This document shows positions 7,205 to 15,243 of a DNA stretch of 48,689 nt, in pieces; within the stretch, counting starts at the first letter, position 1, and every line of letters begins with the position of its first letter. The notes under the pieces are model-generated. The model saw only the letters and a program-made list of their open reading frames with translations, ran no database searches and was not told the origin of the DNA. Origin of the DNA: JASHVB01 sp049522565. Lineage in GTDB: Bacteria > Pseudomonadota > Alphaproteobacteria > Acetobacterales > Acetobacteraceae. The DNA lies in assembly GCA_049522565.1 (NCBI GenBank), contig JBEKNT010000005.1, forward strand, positions 1-48,689. Reading direction: 5' to 3'. The position numbers and the translations under genes are program-made.

Positions 7205-8008
7205 CTATGCAATCGGTGGCAGATCCAGCCTGACGATTTCCGCGTTGCTGCCGAGCGGGGAAAATCGCTTCAGGATGAGCGGGTCGTGGCCGGGGATCAC
7301 ATGGTCCGGCCCGTCCGCCAGCCCGTTCAGAATGTCGAACCCCTTCAACATGCGCGCCACGTCTACCACGACAGGAAACGGATTGCGCTGGCGGATGTTG
7401 CGCCAGAGATGCGTCGCATCGCCGGCCAGCACAACCCAGCCGCGCTTGGTCGGCACGCGGATCGACTGGATGCCGCCCGAATGCCCGCCGATCAGATGCA
7501 GTGTCATGCCCGGCGCCAGCTCCACCGTACCCTCATAGATGCGCAACCGGTTGGAGTACAGCGCTCGCACCGCGCTCTGCACGTCGTCCACGTCGAACGG
7601 CCGCCGCAGGAACGGCTCGCACATGCACGGGCCGGTGCAATACGCCATCTCCGCCGCCTGAATGTGGAACGTCGCTTTCGGGAAATACTCCATGCCGCCG
7701 GCGTGATCCCAATGCATGTGGGTCAACACGACGTCCTTCACCTCCGCCGGCTCGATGCCCGCATCGCGCAGCGCCTGGGCCGGCGAGCACAGCAGCTCGC
7801 GTCCGCGCCGCTGGGCACTGACCGGGTTGAACCCGGTGTCCATGACAATCGTGCGACCGTTGCCGCGGATCGCGAAGACGAAGAAATCCAGCGGGTCAGG
7901 CGCGGCGTGATCGTCCGGGATGATGAAATTCTGGTACTGCTTACGTCCGTCGAAGATGCCGTAGCGCAGCGCCAGGACTTCGTAGGTGATGCCCGATTTC
8001 GTTGCCAT
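7205..8008 (-). CDS. metallo-beta-lactamase-fold hydrolase, lactonase-like
   Basis: A 267-residue member of the MBL superfamily, close in layout to N-acyl-homoserine lactonase-type enzymes. The zinc motif HxHxDH is HMHWDH (His97, His99, Asp101, His102). Further ligands are seen in IGGHSGG, LAGDATH and VIPGHDP. The ATG at 8008 follows GGAGGGGG, a very good ribosome binding site. It is the first gene of a minus-strand run leading through the proline-rich ORF to two NodB-family hydrolases. It is divergent from the CMD-like gene across 99 bp. Likely role: hydrolysis of a lactone or related ester; quorum quenching is only one possibility. Confidence 0.88.
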   Translation of the reverse strand: MATKSGITYEVLALRYGIFDGRKQYQNFIIPDDHAAPDPLDFFVFAIRGNGRTIVMDTGFNPVSAQRRGRELLCSPAQALRDAGIEPAEVKDVVLTHMHWDHAGGMEYFPKATFHIQAAEMAYCTGPCMCEPFLRRPFDVDDVQSAVRALYSNRLRIYEGTVELAPGMTLHLIGGHSGGIQSIRVPTKRGWVVLAGDATHLWRNIRQRNPFPVVVDVARMLKGFDILNGLADGPDHVIPGHDPLILKRFSPLGSNAEIVRLDLPPIA

Positions 8009-8107
8009 GACTGTCCCCCTCCGGTATGCCGCCGCCAGTCAACCGCTTGCCGCGCGCACAGGCAATGTCTACCGTCCGCCGCACGCGCGACAACACGGAG
8101 ACGCATC
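8009..8107. promoter_or_regulatory. divergent intergenic region with presumed promoters
   Basis: Ninety-nine bases separate the starts of the MBL-fold gene (minus) and the CMD-like gene (plus), so both promoters should lie here. A TTGACT hexamer on the minus strand (8036-8041) could be a -35 box, but no good -10 partner is seen. No operator palindrome stands out. Confidence 0.4.
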
Positions 8108-8521
8108 ATGCCGGAAATCCCCAACCGCCCGGAATACCAGAGCGATCTGTTCAAGCAGGGGCTGGATGTGCGGCGCGAGGTGCTCGGCGCCGACTATGTC
8201 GATGGTTCGATCGCGCGCGCCGACGATTTCAATGCGGCATTCCAGCAGATGACCACCGAGGTCGCCTGGGGCATGATCTGGACCCGTCCCGGCCTGCCGC
8301 GCAAGACCCGCAGCATGATCAACCTGACCATGCTGGCGGCATTGAATCGCGGCGCGGAATTCCGGCTGCATCTGCGCGCGGCGTTGAACAACGGTGTGAC
8401 GCGTGACGAAATCAAGGAAATCCTGCTGCAGATCGGTGCCTATTGCGGCATCCCCGCCTGCCTGGAGGCGTTCCGCATCGCGACCGAGGTGTTCAAGGAC
8501 GTCGATAGCGCGAAAGGATGA
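8108..8521 (+). CDS. carboxymuconolactone decarboxylase family protein
   Basis: A 137-residue alpha-helical protein of the CMD/AhpD-like family. The sequence fits the PcaC-type layout: an N-terminal QGLDVRREVLG segment, central RSMINLTMLAAL, and a C-terminal IGAYCGIPACLEAF. PcaC decarboxylates 4-carboxymuconolactone in protocatechuate breakdown, but many relatives have other or unknown roles. ATG 8108 has a moderate ribosome binding site (CGGAGA). The gene overlaps the next by ATGA at 8518-8521, showing translational coupling with a dehydrogenase. No other protocatechuate-pathway genes are nearby, so the pca assignment is not made. Confidence 0.85.
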   Translation: MPEIPNRPEYQSDLFKQGLDVRREVLGADYVDGSIARADDFNAAFQQMTTEVAWGMIWTRPGLPRKTRSMINLTMLAALNRGAEFRLHLRAALNNGVTRDEIKEILLQIGAYCGIPACLEAFRIATEVFKDVDSAKG

Positions 8522-9435
8522 GCAGTATGGCGGACAAGCCCAGCGTCGGATTCGTCGGAGTCGGTAATATGGGTTGGCCGATGGCGGCCTGCCTGGTGCG
8601 TGCCGGTTTCAACGTGCATGTCAACGACTCGCGGCGCGAGGTCGCCAATAACTTCGTGCAGCAGATCGGCGGCAACGCGCCGGACAGCCTGCGTCAGCTC
8701 GCCGCGGACTCCGACGTGGTGGTGACCATGCTGCCGACCAGCGCCATCGTCGCCCAGGTACTGGGAAGCGGCGACGATAACGTGTTGGCCGGCATGCGCC
8801 CCGGCACCGTGGTTATCGAAATGAGTTCCGGCGTGCCGTCGATGACGCAGGAATTCGCTGAACGCGTGCACGCGCTCGGCGGCCACCTGATCGACGCACC
8901 GGTCTCCGGTGGCGTGCCGCGTGCGAAGACCGGACAGCTCGCCATCATGGTGGGCGGCGACGCGGCAGTGATCGACCGCGTCATGCCGGTGTTGTCGGCG
9001 ATGGGCGCGTCCGTGCTGCGCACCGGCGCGGTGGGCTCCGGCCAGGCGATGAAGGCGCTGAATAACCTTGTCTCCACCGGCGGTTTTCTGATCGGCATCG
9101 AGGCCCTGCTGATCGGCCAGCGCTTCGGCCTGGATCCTGCCGTCATGGTGGACGTGTTGAACGCTGCCACCGGCATGAACAACTCGTCGCAGAAGAAATT
9201 CAAGCAGTTCGTGCTGTCGCGCTCATTCGATGCCGGCTTCACCCTTGGCTTGCTGGCAAAGGACGTGTCGATCGCATTGCAGGTCGGGCGTGAGACCGGC
9301 ACGCCAACACCGGTCGGGGCCTTGTGCAAGGAGCTGGTGCTGGCGGCGCAGACGATGTTCGGCCCGAACGCCGATCACACCGAGATGGCCCGGCTCTGCG
9401 AACGCCTGGCCGGCGAAGAGCTGCACAACCGCTGA
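8518..9435 (+). CDS. NAD(P)-dependent 3-hydroxyisobutyrate dehydrogenase family oxidoreductase
   Basis: A 305-residue beta-hydroxyacid dehydrogenase. The Rossmann motif is GVGNMG (14-19). The substrate-binding signature appears as DAPVSGG and the catalytic lysine is Lys179 in GQAMKALNN, with the family asparagine at 183. It oxidises or reduces a 3-hydroxy acid/semialdehyde such as 3-hydroxyisobutyrate or tartronate semialdehyde; which one cannot be read. The start overlaps the stop of the CMD-like gene (ATGA), and its own stop overlaps the next start (TGATG), so the three plus-strand genes form one operon. A second family member lies at 35788-36687. Confidence 0.9.
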   Translation: MSSMADKPSVGFVGVGNMGWPMAACLVRAGFNVHVNDSRREVANNFVQQIGGNAPDSLRQLAADSDVVVTMLPTSAIVAQVLGSGDDNVLAGMRPGTVVIEMSSGVPSMTQEFAERVHALGGHLIDAPVSGGVPRAKTGQLAIMVGGDAAVIDRVMPVLSAMGASVLRTGAVGSGQAMKALNNLVSTGGFLIGIEALLIGQRFGLDPAVMVDVLNAATGMNNSSQKKFKQFVLSRSFDAGFTLGLLAKDVSIALQVGRETGTPTPVGALCKELVLAAQTMFGPNADHTEMARLCERLAGEELHNR

Positions 9436-9986
9436 TGGCGATGCTGTTTCGCCGTCGGGATCCCGAAGACGACCTCGAGGACACCGACGAGACCGAGACT
9501 CTCGACGACGGACCTCTGCTGCCAGAGGTGCCGGAGTTCGCCGTCATCGTATCCGATGTCTCGATTGACGGCTGGCACATGGCCGCGGTGATCGGCGAAA
9601 GCGCAAACCCGGACTTCTACGTTCGCGCCGTCACGGTTCGATGGCCGTTCCTGATCGCGCGCCCCGCCCACAGCAGCCGGTCAACCGGCAAACCGGTGGA
9701 CCCCGACTCGCTATCGCCAACCGGCACCACGCCGGCCCGTAAGCTGGTCGTCAACTGGGGCTGGAGGACGGTAGAAGGCTCCGTGTCGCAACTGCGCTTC
9801 TTCGTGCGGCGCACCGCGCCGCTGCTGTTCCGCGCGACCGGCCCGGTAAGGGTCCGCCTGACACTGAAGGAATTGGCGTGGCCCAGACGCCGGATCGTGG
9901 TGAAGGTGACAAGCAACCGCGTCACCTGGAATCCGCCCGAGTTCGACCCTGAAACGCCGGAAACACCGCCTGAGCAATCCACCTGA
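9435..9986 (+). CDS. hypothetical protein, translationally coupled
   Basis: Not recognised. 183 residues: an acidic N-terminus (DPEDDLEDTDETET), a mixed beta-like middle (VIVSDVSIDGWHMAAVIG, RKLVVNWGWRTVEGS, VRVRLTLKEL) and an acidic proline-rich tail. There is no signal peptide or membrane helix. The ATG at 9435 overlaps the stop of the dehydrogenase gene (TGATG), which argues strongly for translation. Its 3' end overlaps the convergent luciferase-like gene by 65 bp (9922-9986). Confidence 0.65.
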   Translation: MAMLFRRRDPEDDLEDTDETETLDDGPLLPEVPEFAVIVSDVSIDGWHMAAVIGESANPDFYVRAVTVRWPFLIARPAHSSRSTGKPVDPDSLSPTGTTPARKLVVNWGWRTVEGSVSQLRFFVRRTAPLLFRATGPVRVRLTLKELAWPRRRIVVKVTSNRVTWNPPEFDPETPETPPEQST

Positions 9987-11097
9987 ACTGCTCTTGCATC
10001 ATTGCGAGCGGCGTACCCATCGGGGTGGACAGATTGATGTGCTCCAGGCCCGGATAACGCGACTCCAGCTCGCGCAGGTAGGCCACCAGTTCCTCCGGCG
10101 GACCGGTGAACCAGGCGCCCATCTTCATATAATGCTCCACCGTCGGCACGCCCGCCGCATACCACCCGCCACGCTGTCCGATCGCCGCGATCTGCTCTTT
10201 TGTCACGCCAGGCAGGAAGCCGAGCGGCGCGAACATCTTGGCATGCTCTTCATAGAGCGGCGTGATCTCCTTCAACCCCTTCGCCTGCGTGTCGGCGAGA
10301 TGCACGAAGATGCCGATCATCAGGTTTTCGCCGAGCTGCAAGTCCTTGCCGGCACGATGCGCCGCTTCCTGATAGGCGGTGATTGGCCCCGCCTGCATCG
10401 TCGCCGCGCCGCCACCGACCGCGCCCTTGATGCCGTGCTTCACCATGAAATCCAGGCCGCGCGCACTGGCACTGACCACCGGCTGCCAGCATTCCACCGG
10501 CCGATGAATCGGCCGCGGCACCAGCGTCAGCTCCTTCAGCGTATAGCCGCGATACGGCACCTCCGGCGGCAGCGTGTAGTGTTTGCCCTTATGCGAAAAC
10601 CGTTCATTCTCGAACGCCTTGAAAATCACCTCGACCTGCTCTTCGAACAATTCGCGATTGGCCTCCTGGTCGAGGATCGGTGCGCCGAACGTTTCAACCT
10701 CGCGCGAGTGGTAGCCGCGGCCGACCCCGAATACCGTGCGCCCCTTGGTCATGATGTCGGCACAGGCATAGTCCTCGGCGAGACGCAGCGGATGCCACAT
10801 CGGCGCGATGTTGAAGCCGCAGCCGATCTTCAGGCTGCGTGTGAGATGGCAGAGATGCACGGCTGCCATCAGCAGGTTCGGCAACACCTCGTAGCCTTCG
10901 AACTGGAAGTGGTGCTCCGCCAGCCACAGCGTGTCCCAGCCGGTTTCATCCATCAGTTTGGCGATCGCCTCGGTCTTGGCGAACACGCCGGCAAGCTGGT
11001 CGTTGGAAAAGCGCCGTTCGTTCGCCGGCGCCGCATCCTGGCCACGATCGGGCATGTCGACGTGGCCCGGATAGACCGTCGCGAATTTGCTGATCAT
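9922..11097 (-). CDS. LLM class flavin-dependent oxidoreductase (luciferase-like monooxygenase)
   Basis: A 391-residue bacterial-luciferase-like TIM barrel using reduced flavin and oxygen (or F420) to oxidise an organic substrate. Family features include WLAEHHF, LKIGCGFN, RLAEDYACADIMTKGR and VGRGYHSREVE, plus a C-terminal GPPEELVAYL segment. A flavin reductase gene lies 132 bp upstream on the same strand, giving a likely two-component monooxygenase. The spacer holds a palindromic repeat (11112-11218). The last 22 codons are antisense to the end of the convergent hypothetical gene. The oxidised substrate is not known. Confidence 0.9.
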   Translation of the reverse strand: MISKFATVYPGHVDMPDRGQDAAPANERRFSNDQLAGVFAKTEAIAKLMDETGWDTLWLAEHHFQFEGYEVLPNLLMAAVHLCHLTRSLKIGCGFNIAPMWHPLRLAEDYACADIMTKGRTVFGVGRGYHSREVETFGAPILDQEANRELFEEQVEVIFKAFENERFSHKGKHYTLPPEVPYRGYTLKELTLVPRPIHRPVECWQPVVSASARGLDFMVKHGIKGAVGGGAATMQAGPITAYQEAAHRAGKDLQLGENLMIGIFVHLADTQAKGLKEITPLYEEHAKMFAPLGFLPGVTKEQIAAIGQRGGWYAAGVPTVEHYMKMGAWFTGPPEELVAYLRELESRYPGLEHINLSTPMGTPLAMMQEQFRWIAQAVFPAFQGRTRADSR

Positions 11098-11111
11098 GCA
11101 CCACTTCCTTT

Positions 11112-11218
11112 CCTCTCCCGCGGAGCGGGGGAGAGTAGGGTGAGGGTGATCGGGACGGCACGCAGCACCCTCACCCGCGTTGCTTCGCGCCGCGACCTCT
11201 CCCGCAGAGCGGGAGAGG
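11112..11218. repeat. palindromic intergenic element, family C
   Basis: Nested inverted repeats: CCTCTCCCGC...GCGGGGGAGAG at 11112-11135, GGGTGAGGGTG (11138-11148) against CACCCTCACCC (11166-11176), and a perfect CCTCTCCCGC/GCGGGAGAGG hairpin at 11196-11218. It lies between the flavin reductase and luciferase-like genes, so it would fold in their shared transcript. The hairpin at 6955-6991 has a similar CCTCTC/GAGAGG core. Confidence 0.8.
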
Positions 11219-11229
11219 TTTTATAACCA

Positions 11230-11733
11230 TCAGCCGCCGTAGTACACGTTGTCCCCGAGATCCTTCATCTCCAGGATCGCCACGTCGGGCCGCCCTTCCA
11301 GCGGCTTCGGCAGATGCGCCTCGGTCACCTCGCCGACCACGATGTGGTGATCGCCCATTTCGACGATCGTCTTCACCTGGCACTCGACCGCGCCGAGCGC
11401 CGCATCCAGGATCGGCACCCCGCTGACGCCATGATGGAACGCCTGGCCGGACAGCTTGCCGTCCTCCAGCTTGGCTGGCTTGAAGAAGGTGAACGCCAGC
11501 CCCTTCTGGTCCTTGCCCAGCATGTTCAACGCGAATTTCCCGGTGCCCTTCACCACGGTGTGCGCACCGGAATCCGCCTTCACCCCTACCACGACGAGCG
11601 GTGGCGCGAACGACGCCTGGGTCACCCAGTTCACCGTCGCCGCGCCGATATTCCCCTTCCCGTCATCCGCGGTCAGCACATAGATCCCGTAGGGAATCAT
11701 CCGCAACGTCGTCTTTTTGGCCTCGGCGTCCAT
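11230..11733 (-). CDS. flavin reductase-like, FMN-binding protein
   Basis: A 167-residue protein of the flavin reductase-like FMN-binding family. It supplies reduced flavin to a two-component monooxygenase. Recognisable segments are MIPYGIYVLTA, AATVNWVTQASFAPPLV, FALNMLGKDQ and HHIVVGEV. The luciferase-like monooxygenase gene downstream is the obvious partner, as RutF is for RutA in pyrimidine breakdown; that analogy is only about architecture. The NTF2-like gene lies 69 bp upstream on the same strand. Confidence 0.88.
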   Translation of the reverse strand: MDAEAKKTTLRMIPYGIYVLTADDGKGNIGAATVNWVTQASFAPPLVVVGVKADSGAHTVVKGTGKFALNMLGKDQKGLAFTFFKPAKLEDGKLSGQAFHHGVSGVPILDAALGAVECQVKTIVEMGDHHIVVGEVTEAHLPKPLEGRPDVAILEMKDLGDNVYYGG

Positions 11734-11802
11734 GATCCGTCCCTCCCGATCGAAGTTCTGTCCGGCCGATCATGCCCCCTCAGGCGCATGACCGCCATCC
11801 CG

Positions 11803-12189
11803 CTACGCCGCCCAGCTCGACCGCCCCTGAATCCCCCAACGCCCGTCATGGAACGTAACGATGTAGAGCGAGCGATAACTGCCGATCGCGCTGCCATCCG
11901 CGCGATACCGCGTGAACCGCACACGGAAATGCACCTTGTCCGGGCCGGCATCGATCGGTTCAACATAGTCCCATGCGGATCGCGTCCAACCCTCGGACTG
12001 CCCGCTGCGGGACCACACCAGATTATGGAAATCCTCCGGCCGTTGCATCACCGAGACCTTTCCGCTGTGGAATCGCACATGCGGGAAATGGAACCAGCGG
12101 GTGCGGATCGCGTCCGCGTCCTCCGCATTGAACGCCGCCATGAACCCGTCCATGGCTGCGCAAGCGCCACTCACCGGATCGTCGGTCAT
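11803..12189 (-). CDS. NTF2-like (SnoaL-type) protein
   Basis: A 128-residue protein with the alpha+beta cone pattern of the NTF2-like superfamily: an N-terminal helix (MDGFMAAFNAEDADAIRTRW), then strands FHFPHVRFHSGKVSV, KVHFRVRFTRY and YIVTFHDGRWGIQ. The ATG at 12189 has GAGAGG upstream. The longer frame to 12276 would overlap the divergent gene and is rejected. Such proteins act as small-molecule binding enzymes (isomerases, hydrolases, cyclases) or as accessory domains. As first gene of the flavin reductase/monooxygenase run it may act on the same substrate. Confidence 0.78.
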   Translation of the reverse strand: MTDDPVSGACAAMDGFMAAFNAEDADAIRTRWFHFPHVRFHSGKVSVMQRPEDFHNLVWSRSGQSEGWTRSAWDYVEPIDAGPDKVHFRVRFTRYRADGSAIGSYRSLYIVTFHDGRWGIQGRSSWAA

Positions 12190-12238
12190 CGATACCTCTC
12201 CAAACACGGCGATAGATGCTATCGATGCGGCGCCCGTC

Positions 12239-13795
12239 ATGCGAATCGCCCCCGATGATCGCCGAGCCTGGTCCACCGCACTGCTGCTGCTATGCGCGGT
12301 GCTGGTCGCGCCTCTGCTGCTAGTGGACGTCCCTCCCCTGCTCGACTACCCCAACCACCTGGCGCGCATGGTCGTGCTGGCCTGGCCGCACGACCCGGCA
12401 CTGTCGCGTTTTGCCACGCCACGTTGGGCGATCATCCCCGACCTCGGGATCGATCTCGTGCTGCCGCCGCTGCTGCACGTGCTTCCGGTGCATATGGCCG
12501 GTCGCGTTGTGGTCGCTGGCATTGTGCTGCTGCCGGTCCTGGGCGCGATTGCCTACAGCCGCGCAGTCTTCGGCAAACGTTCCTGGTGGGCTCTCGCCGC
12601 CGGCCTGGTTGCGTACAACGAAACCGTATTGCTGGGCTTCCTGAATTTTACCGCCGGCTGCGGCCTTGCATTGCTGCTCGCCGCCGTGTGGATCCGTTGG
12701 CGCGACGCAAAGCCGGGCCGTATCGCCGTGCTGACGACGCTCGGAGCCACCGTGGTGTTCTTTTGCCACATCATGGGCGTGGTGTTTCTTGCAGTTCTGC
12801 TGTCGGCTTTTGAGGTGGTACAGGTATGGCGCAGCGATCCGCCGATGCTTCGGCATGCCGTGCGCCGCGTCGCGGTTCTTACGGTCGTGTTCCTGCCGTC
12901 CGCCGCCTTGTATGCCATATCGCCGCTGTCCCAGGTCGGCGGCGAGACCGAGTTCCTGTCGCCGCACGACAAGGCTCTGCTGCTGCTGGCACCGTTCGTA
13001 AACTACGGATTCGCGCTTGATTCCATCACCGCTGCTGCCGTCGCATTGTTCCTGGTGTCCGCTCTGCTGATGCGCCGCTGCCGCGTGGAGGCGGGGTCCG
13101 GCATCGCCATGGCCGCGTCCCTGTTGCTGTTTGCCGTCGCGCCAGCCGCCGCCGAAGGCGGACAAAACATCGATGTCCGCTTTGTCATTATGTGCACACT
13201 GCTGCTGTTCGCCGGCATTCTGCCGCAGCGCCTGCCACGGGCGATGGCAGTCGCGGCAGTCGCCGGCTTCGCCGGATTGTTCGTAGCGCGCATGACGGTT
13301 CTGGCCATGGCCTGGCACGCCAGCGCCATCGACATTGCCGAACTGCGTGCGGTCATCGCTCCTGTCATGCCCGGCACCGCGGTGTTCATCACGTCCGTAA
13401 CGCCAGCAGAAGCGCCGCAATACTGGCGCGATGCGCCCACCTGGCGTCGCCTGTCGAACGGCCAGCGCGAGGATATTCACATGCCGGCCCTGGTAATGGT
13501 GGATCGCCACGCCTTCTGGCCGTTCCTGTTCGACAATGCGTCGGGGCAGCCGATCGAGAAGCGGCCGATCTATCGTGCCTTGGGTGATGGCGTGGGCCCA
13601 ATGCCGGACCACCTCGCTTTCGCGACACCGGATGCGGTCGATCTCTGCGGCTTCGATTATGTGCTGCTGCTGGATGCCGGGGGCGCGCAGGATGTCGCGC
13701 ATTTCGATGCCGACCGGCTGACGTTGCTGACCCACAGCGAGTTCGCGGCGCTGTACCGCGTGCGGCCTCAGCCGCGCAAATGCGGCGGTACGTAG
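12239..13795 (+). CDS. multipass inner-membrane protein of unknown function
   Basis: Not assigned to a known family. About 518 residues. Around ten hydrophobic segments follow a short basic N-terminus, the first at about residues 12-30 and the last ending near residue 365. A soluble C-terminal part of about 150 residues has the look of a periplasmic domain (PGTAVFITSVTPAEAPQYWR...LLDAGG). The DYPNHLAR motif after the first helix resembles that of uncharacterised membrane proteins with a glycosyltransferase-like (GT-C) topology. ATG 12239 is chosen because the upstream codons lie opposite the NTF2-like gene; its ribosome binding site is weak. The 3' end overlaps the convergent VanZ-like gene by 28 bp. 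Confidence 0.72.
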   Translation: MRIAPDDRRAWSTALLLLCAVLVAPLLLVDVPPLLDYPNHLARMVVLAWPHDPALSRFATPRWAIIPDLGIDLVLPPLLHVLPVHMAGRVVVAGIVLLPVLGAIAYSRAVFGKRSWWALAAGLVAYNETVLLGFLNFTAGCGLALLLAAVWIRWRDAKPGRIAVLTTLGATVVFFCHIMGVVFLAVLLSAFEVVQVWRSDPPMLRHAVRRVAVLTVVFLPSAALYAISPLSQVGGETEFLSPHDKALLLLAPFVNYGFALDSITAAAVALFLVSALLMRRCRVEAGSGIAMAASLLLFAVAPAAAEGGQNIDVRFVIMCTLLLFAGILPQRLPRAMAVAAVAGFAGLFVARMTVLAMAWHASAIDIAELRAVIAPVMPGTAVFITSVTPAEAPQYWRDAPTWRRLSNGQREDIHMPALVMVDRHAFWPFLFDNASGQPIEKRPIYRALGDGVGPMPDHLAFATPDAVDLCGFDYVLLLDAGGAQDVAHFDADRLTLLTHSEFAALYRVRPQPRKCGGT

Positions 13796-15129
13796 GGCGC
13801 GTGTTTGCGCCCGCGCCGCGCCGGTGGTGCGGGCGCCACGCCATGCTGTGCCAGTATCGCCTCGGCCAGGCGCGCGTGCTCCCGCGCGGCCGCGGTATTC
13901 GATCCCGTGGGACCGGAACCTCGCCGCGCTGCATGACGGAGCAGCGCGAACGCGCCGCCGATGCCCAGCGCCATGACTGCGTCGGTGATCTCGGCCGAGC
14001 GTCCTGCCAGCCAGCAGTCCGCATAATCGGTGGCGAACAGCAGCGTCGCGGTCAGGGCCGTGCCGATCGGCAGCGGCACGCCGGCGCGGCCGAGCAACCA
14101 GATCAGTCCGCCGTACTCATAGAAATCCTCGCAGAACGTCCGGATCGCCGGACCGATTGCATCGCGCATGAAGCTGCCGAGCGGCACCCAGCCGAAACCG
14201 TGCGGCGTAGCGGCAAACTGGAACGGTTGCAGCCGCTGTACCGTGATCATGCCGACAAAGGCCAGCGCCAAGATAGCAAATCGCGCCGGCATCCGATGCA
14301 GCAGCAGTGTCCATAGCAGGAATGCCGCGCCGGCGCCGACCACGTCGGTCAGCGTCAGTGCATTGTCGATGATCAGTATCTTGCCGAGGAACTCGCAGCC
14401 GCACAGCAGTGGAAACAGCAGCAGGAAGCGATGGAAGCCGTAGAGCGCGTGAACGACGACGGCGATGAGCAACCAGGTGATGACAAAGCGCGTCAGTTCT
14501 CCCGGCGGCAGGCTCGGGGCCAGCAGCATCGGCCGCACGGCGTGCCAGTATTTGTGCAGATCGATCGTCGGCACATAGGGGTACAACCGGTAGCCAAAGA
14601 ACATGACGAACAAAAGCGATGCCGCGGGATGGCCGGCGAGTTCGCGAACGAACGGCCAGCGCATCGAGGCGCCGATCGACGCCGCCGCCAGGCTGCCGAT
14701 ACCGGAGCCGATCGCGTTGGCATAGACGTCGCCCATCGAGGTGACGCGGCCGACATCGTGGAACTGGGTGATCTCGATGCCGCATGACAGCACGATGCCG
14801 GCGACGATCGTAACTAACGCCCGGCGCTGCGCGGCAATGCGGGACGGCAGCGCCAAGGTGCCGAAGAAGCCAAACGGCGAGTACAGCAGGATATTGGACA
14901 GCAGATCGCCGCGATGATCCCAATCCTGCCAGGTACTCAACAGATAGCCGACGGGTCCGCCGGGATAGGTTTGCTCGCGATATTCGAACGGAAACAGCGA
15001 GCCGTACAGGATGAACATGGTGACCAGAAGCAGGACGACCGCATAGGCGCGCGGCGACCCGGCAACCGCGGGGTGTGGCGTATCGGTTTGGCCTGACGGG
15101 TTATCGCCCATGTGGCTGGAATTGGTCAT
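13768..15129 (-). CDS. VanZ-like family membrane protein
   Basis: A 453-residue multipass protein. The N-terminal part shows the VanZ-like pattern: a first TM segment (VVLLLVTMFILYGSLFPFEY), then DLLSNILLYSPFGFFG, SCGIEITQF and DVYANAIGSGIG. VanZ confers low-level teicoplanin resistance in enterococci, but relatives in Gram-negatives have no known role. The second half has further TM helices and the protein ends in a basic proline-containing tail (RRGRKHAPYVPPHLRG). It is much longer than a minimal VanZ domain. It converges on the unknown membrane gene with a 28-bp overlap. Upstream is family A repeat copy 2. Confidence 0.8.
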   Translation of the reverse strand: MTNSSHMGDNPSGQTDTPHPAVAGSPRAYAVVLLLVTMFILYGSLFPFEYREQTYPGGPVGYLLSTWQDWDHRGDLLSNILLYSPFGFFGTLALPSRIAAQRRALVTIVAGIVLSCGIEITQFHDVGRVTSMGDVYANAIGSGIGSLAAASIGASMRWPFVRELAGHPAASLLFVMFFGYRLYPYVPTIDLHKYWHAVRPMLLAPSLPPGELTRFVITWLLIAVVVHALYGFHRFLLLFPLLCGCEFLGKILIIDNALTLTDVVGAGAAFLLWTLLLHRMPARFAILALAFVGMITVQRLQPFQFAATPHGFGWVPLGSFMRDAIGPAIRTFCEDFYEYGGLIWLLGRAGVPLPIGTALTATLLFATDYADCWLAGRSAEITDAVMALGIGGAFALLRHAARRGSGPTGSNTAAAREHARLAEAILAQHGVAPAPPARRGRKHAPYVPPHLRG

Positions 15130-15139
15130 AGACCGGGCG

Positions 15140-15238
15140 TCTTTGCGAGGAATGTTTTGACGAAGCCTCCCTGACGAGCGGCGGCTCCCCAGGCGGGAGA
15201 TTGCTGCGTCGCTCCGGGCCTCGCAATGACAATGGGGG
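15140..15238. repeat. palindromic intergenic element, family A copy 2
   Basis: A degenerate copy of the 3619-3750 element. The core TGACGAGCGGCGGCTCCCC and the right arm ending CCTCGCAATGACA are kept, while the left arm (CTTTGCGAGGAATGTTTTGA) has diverged. It separates the small 15244-15534 gene from the VanZ-like gene. Confidence 0.8.
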
Positions 15239-15243
15239 GCGGA

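Noticed and set aside
8108..8521. Assignment of the CMD-family gene as pcaC of the protocatechuate pathway
   Set aside because: No pcaB, pcaD, pcaG or pcaH-like gene lies nearby, and CMD-family proteins have many roles. The neighbours point to a different pathway.
13768..15129. Glycopeptide resistance role for the VanZ-like protein
   Set aside because: There are no other van genes, the organism appears Gram-negative, and VanZ-like domains are common without resistance.
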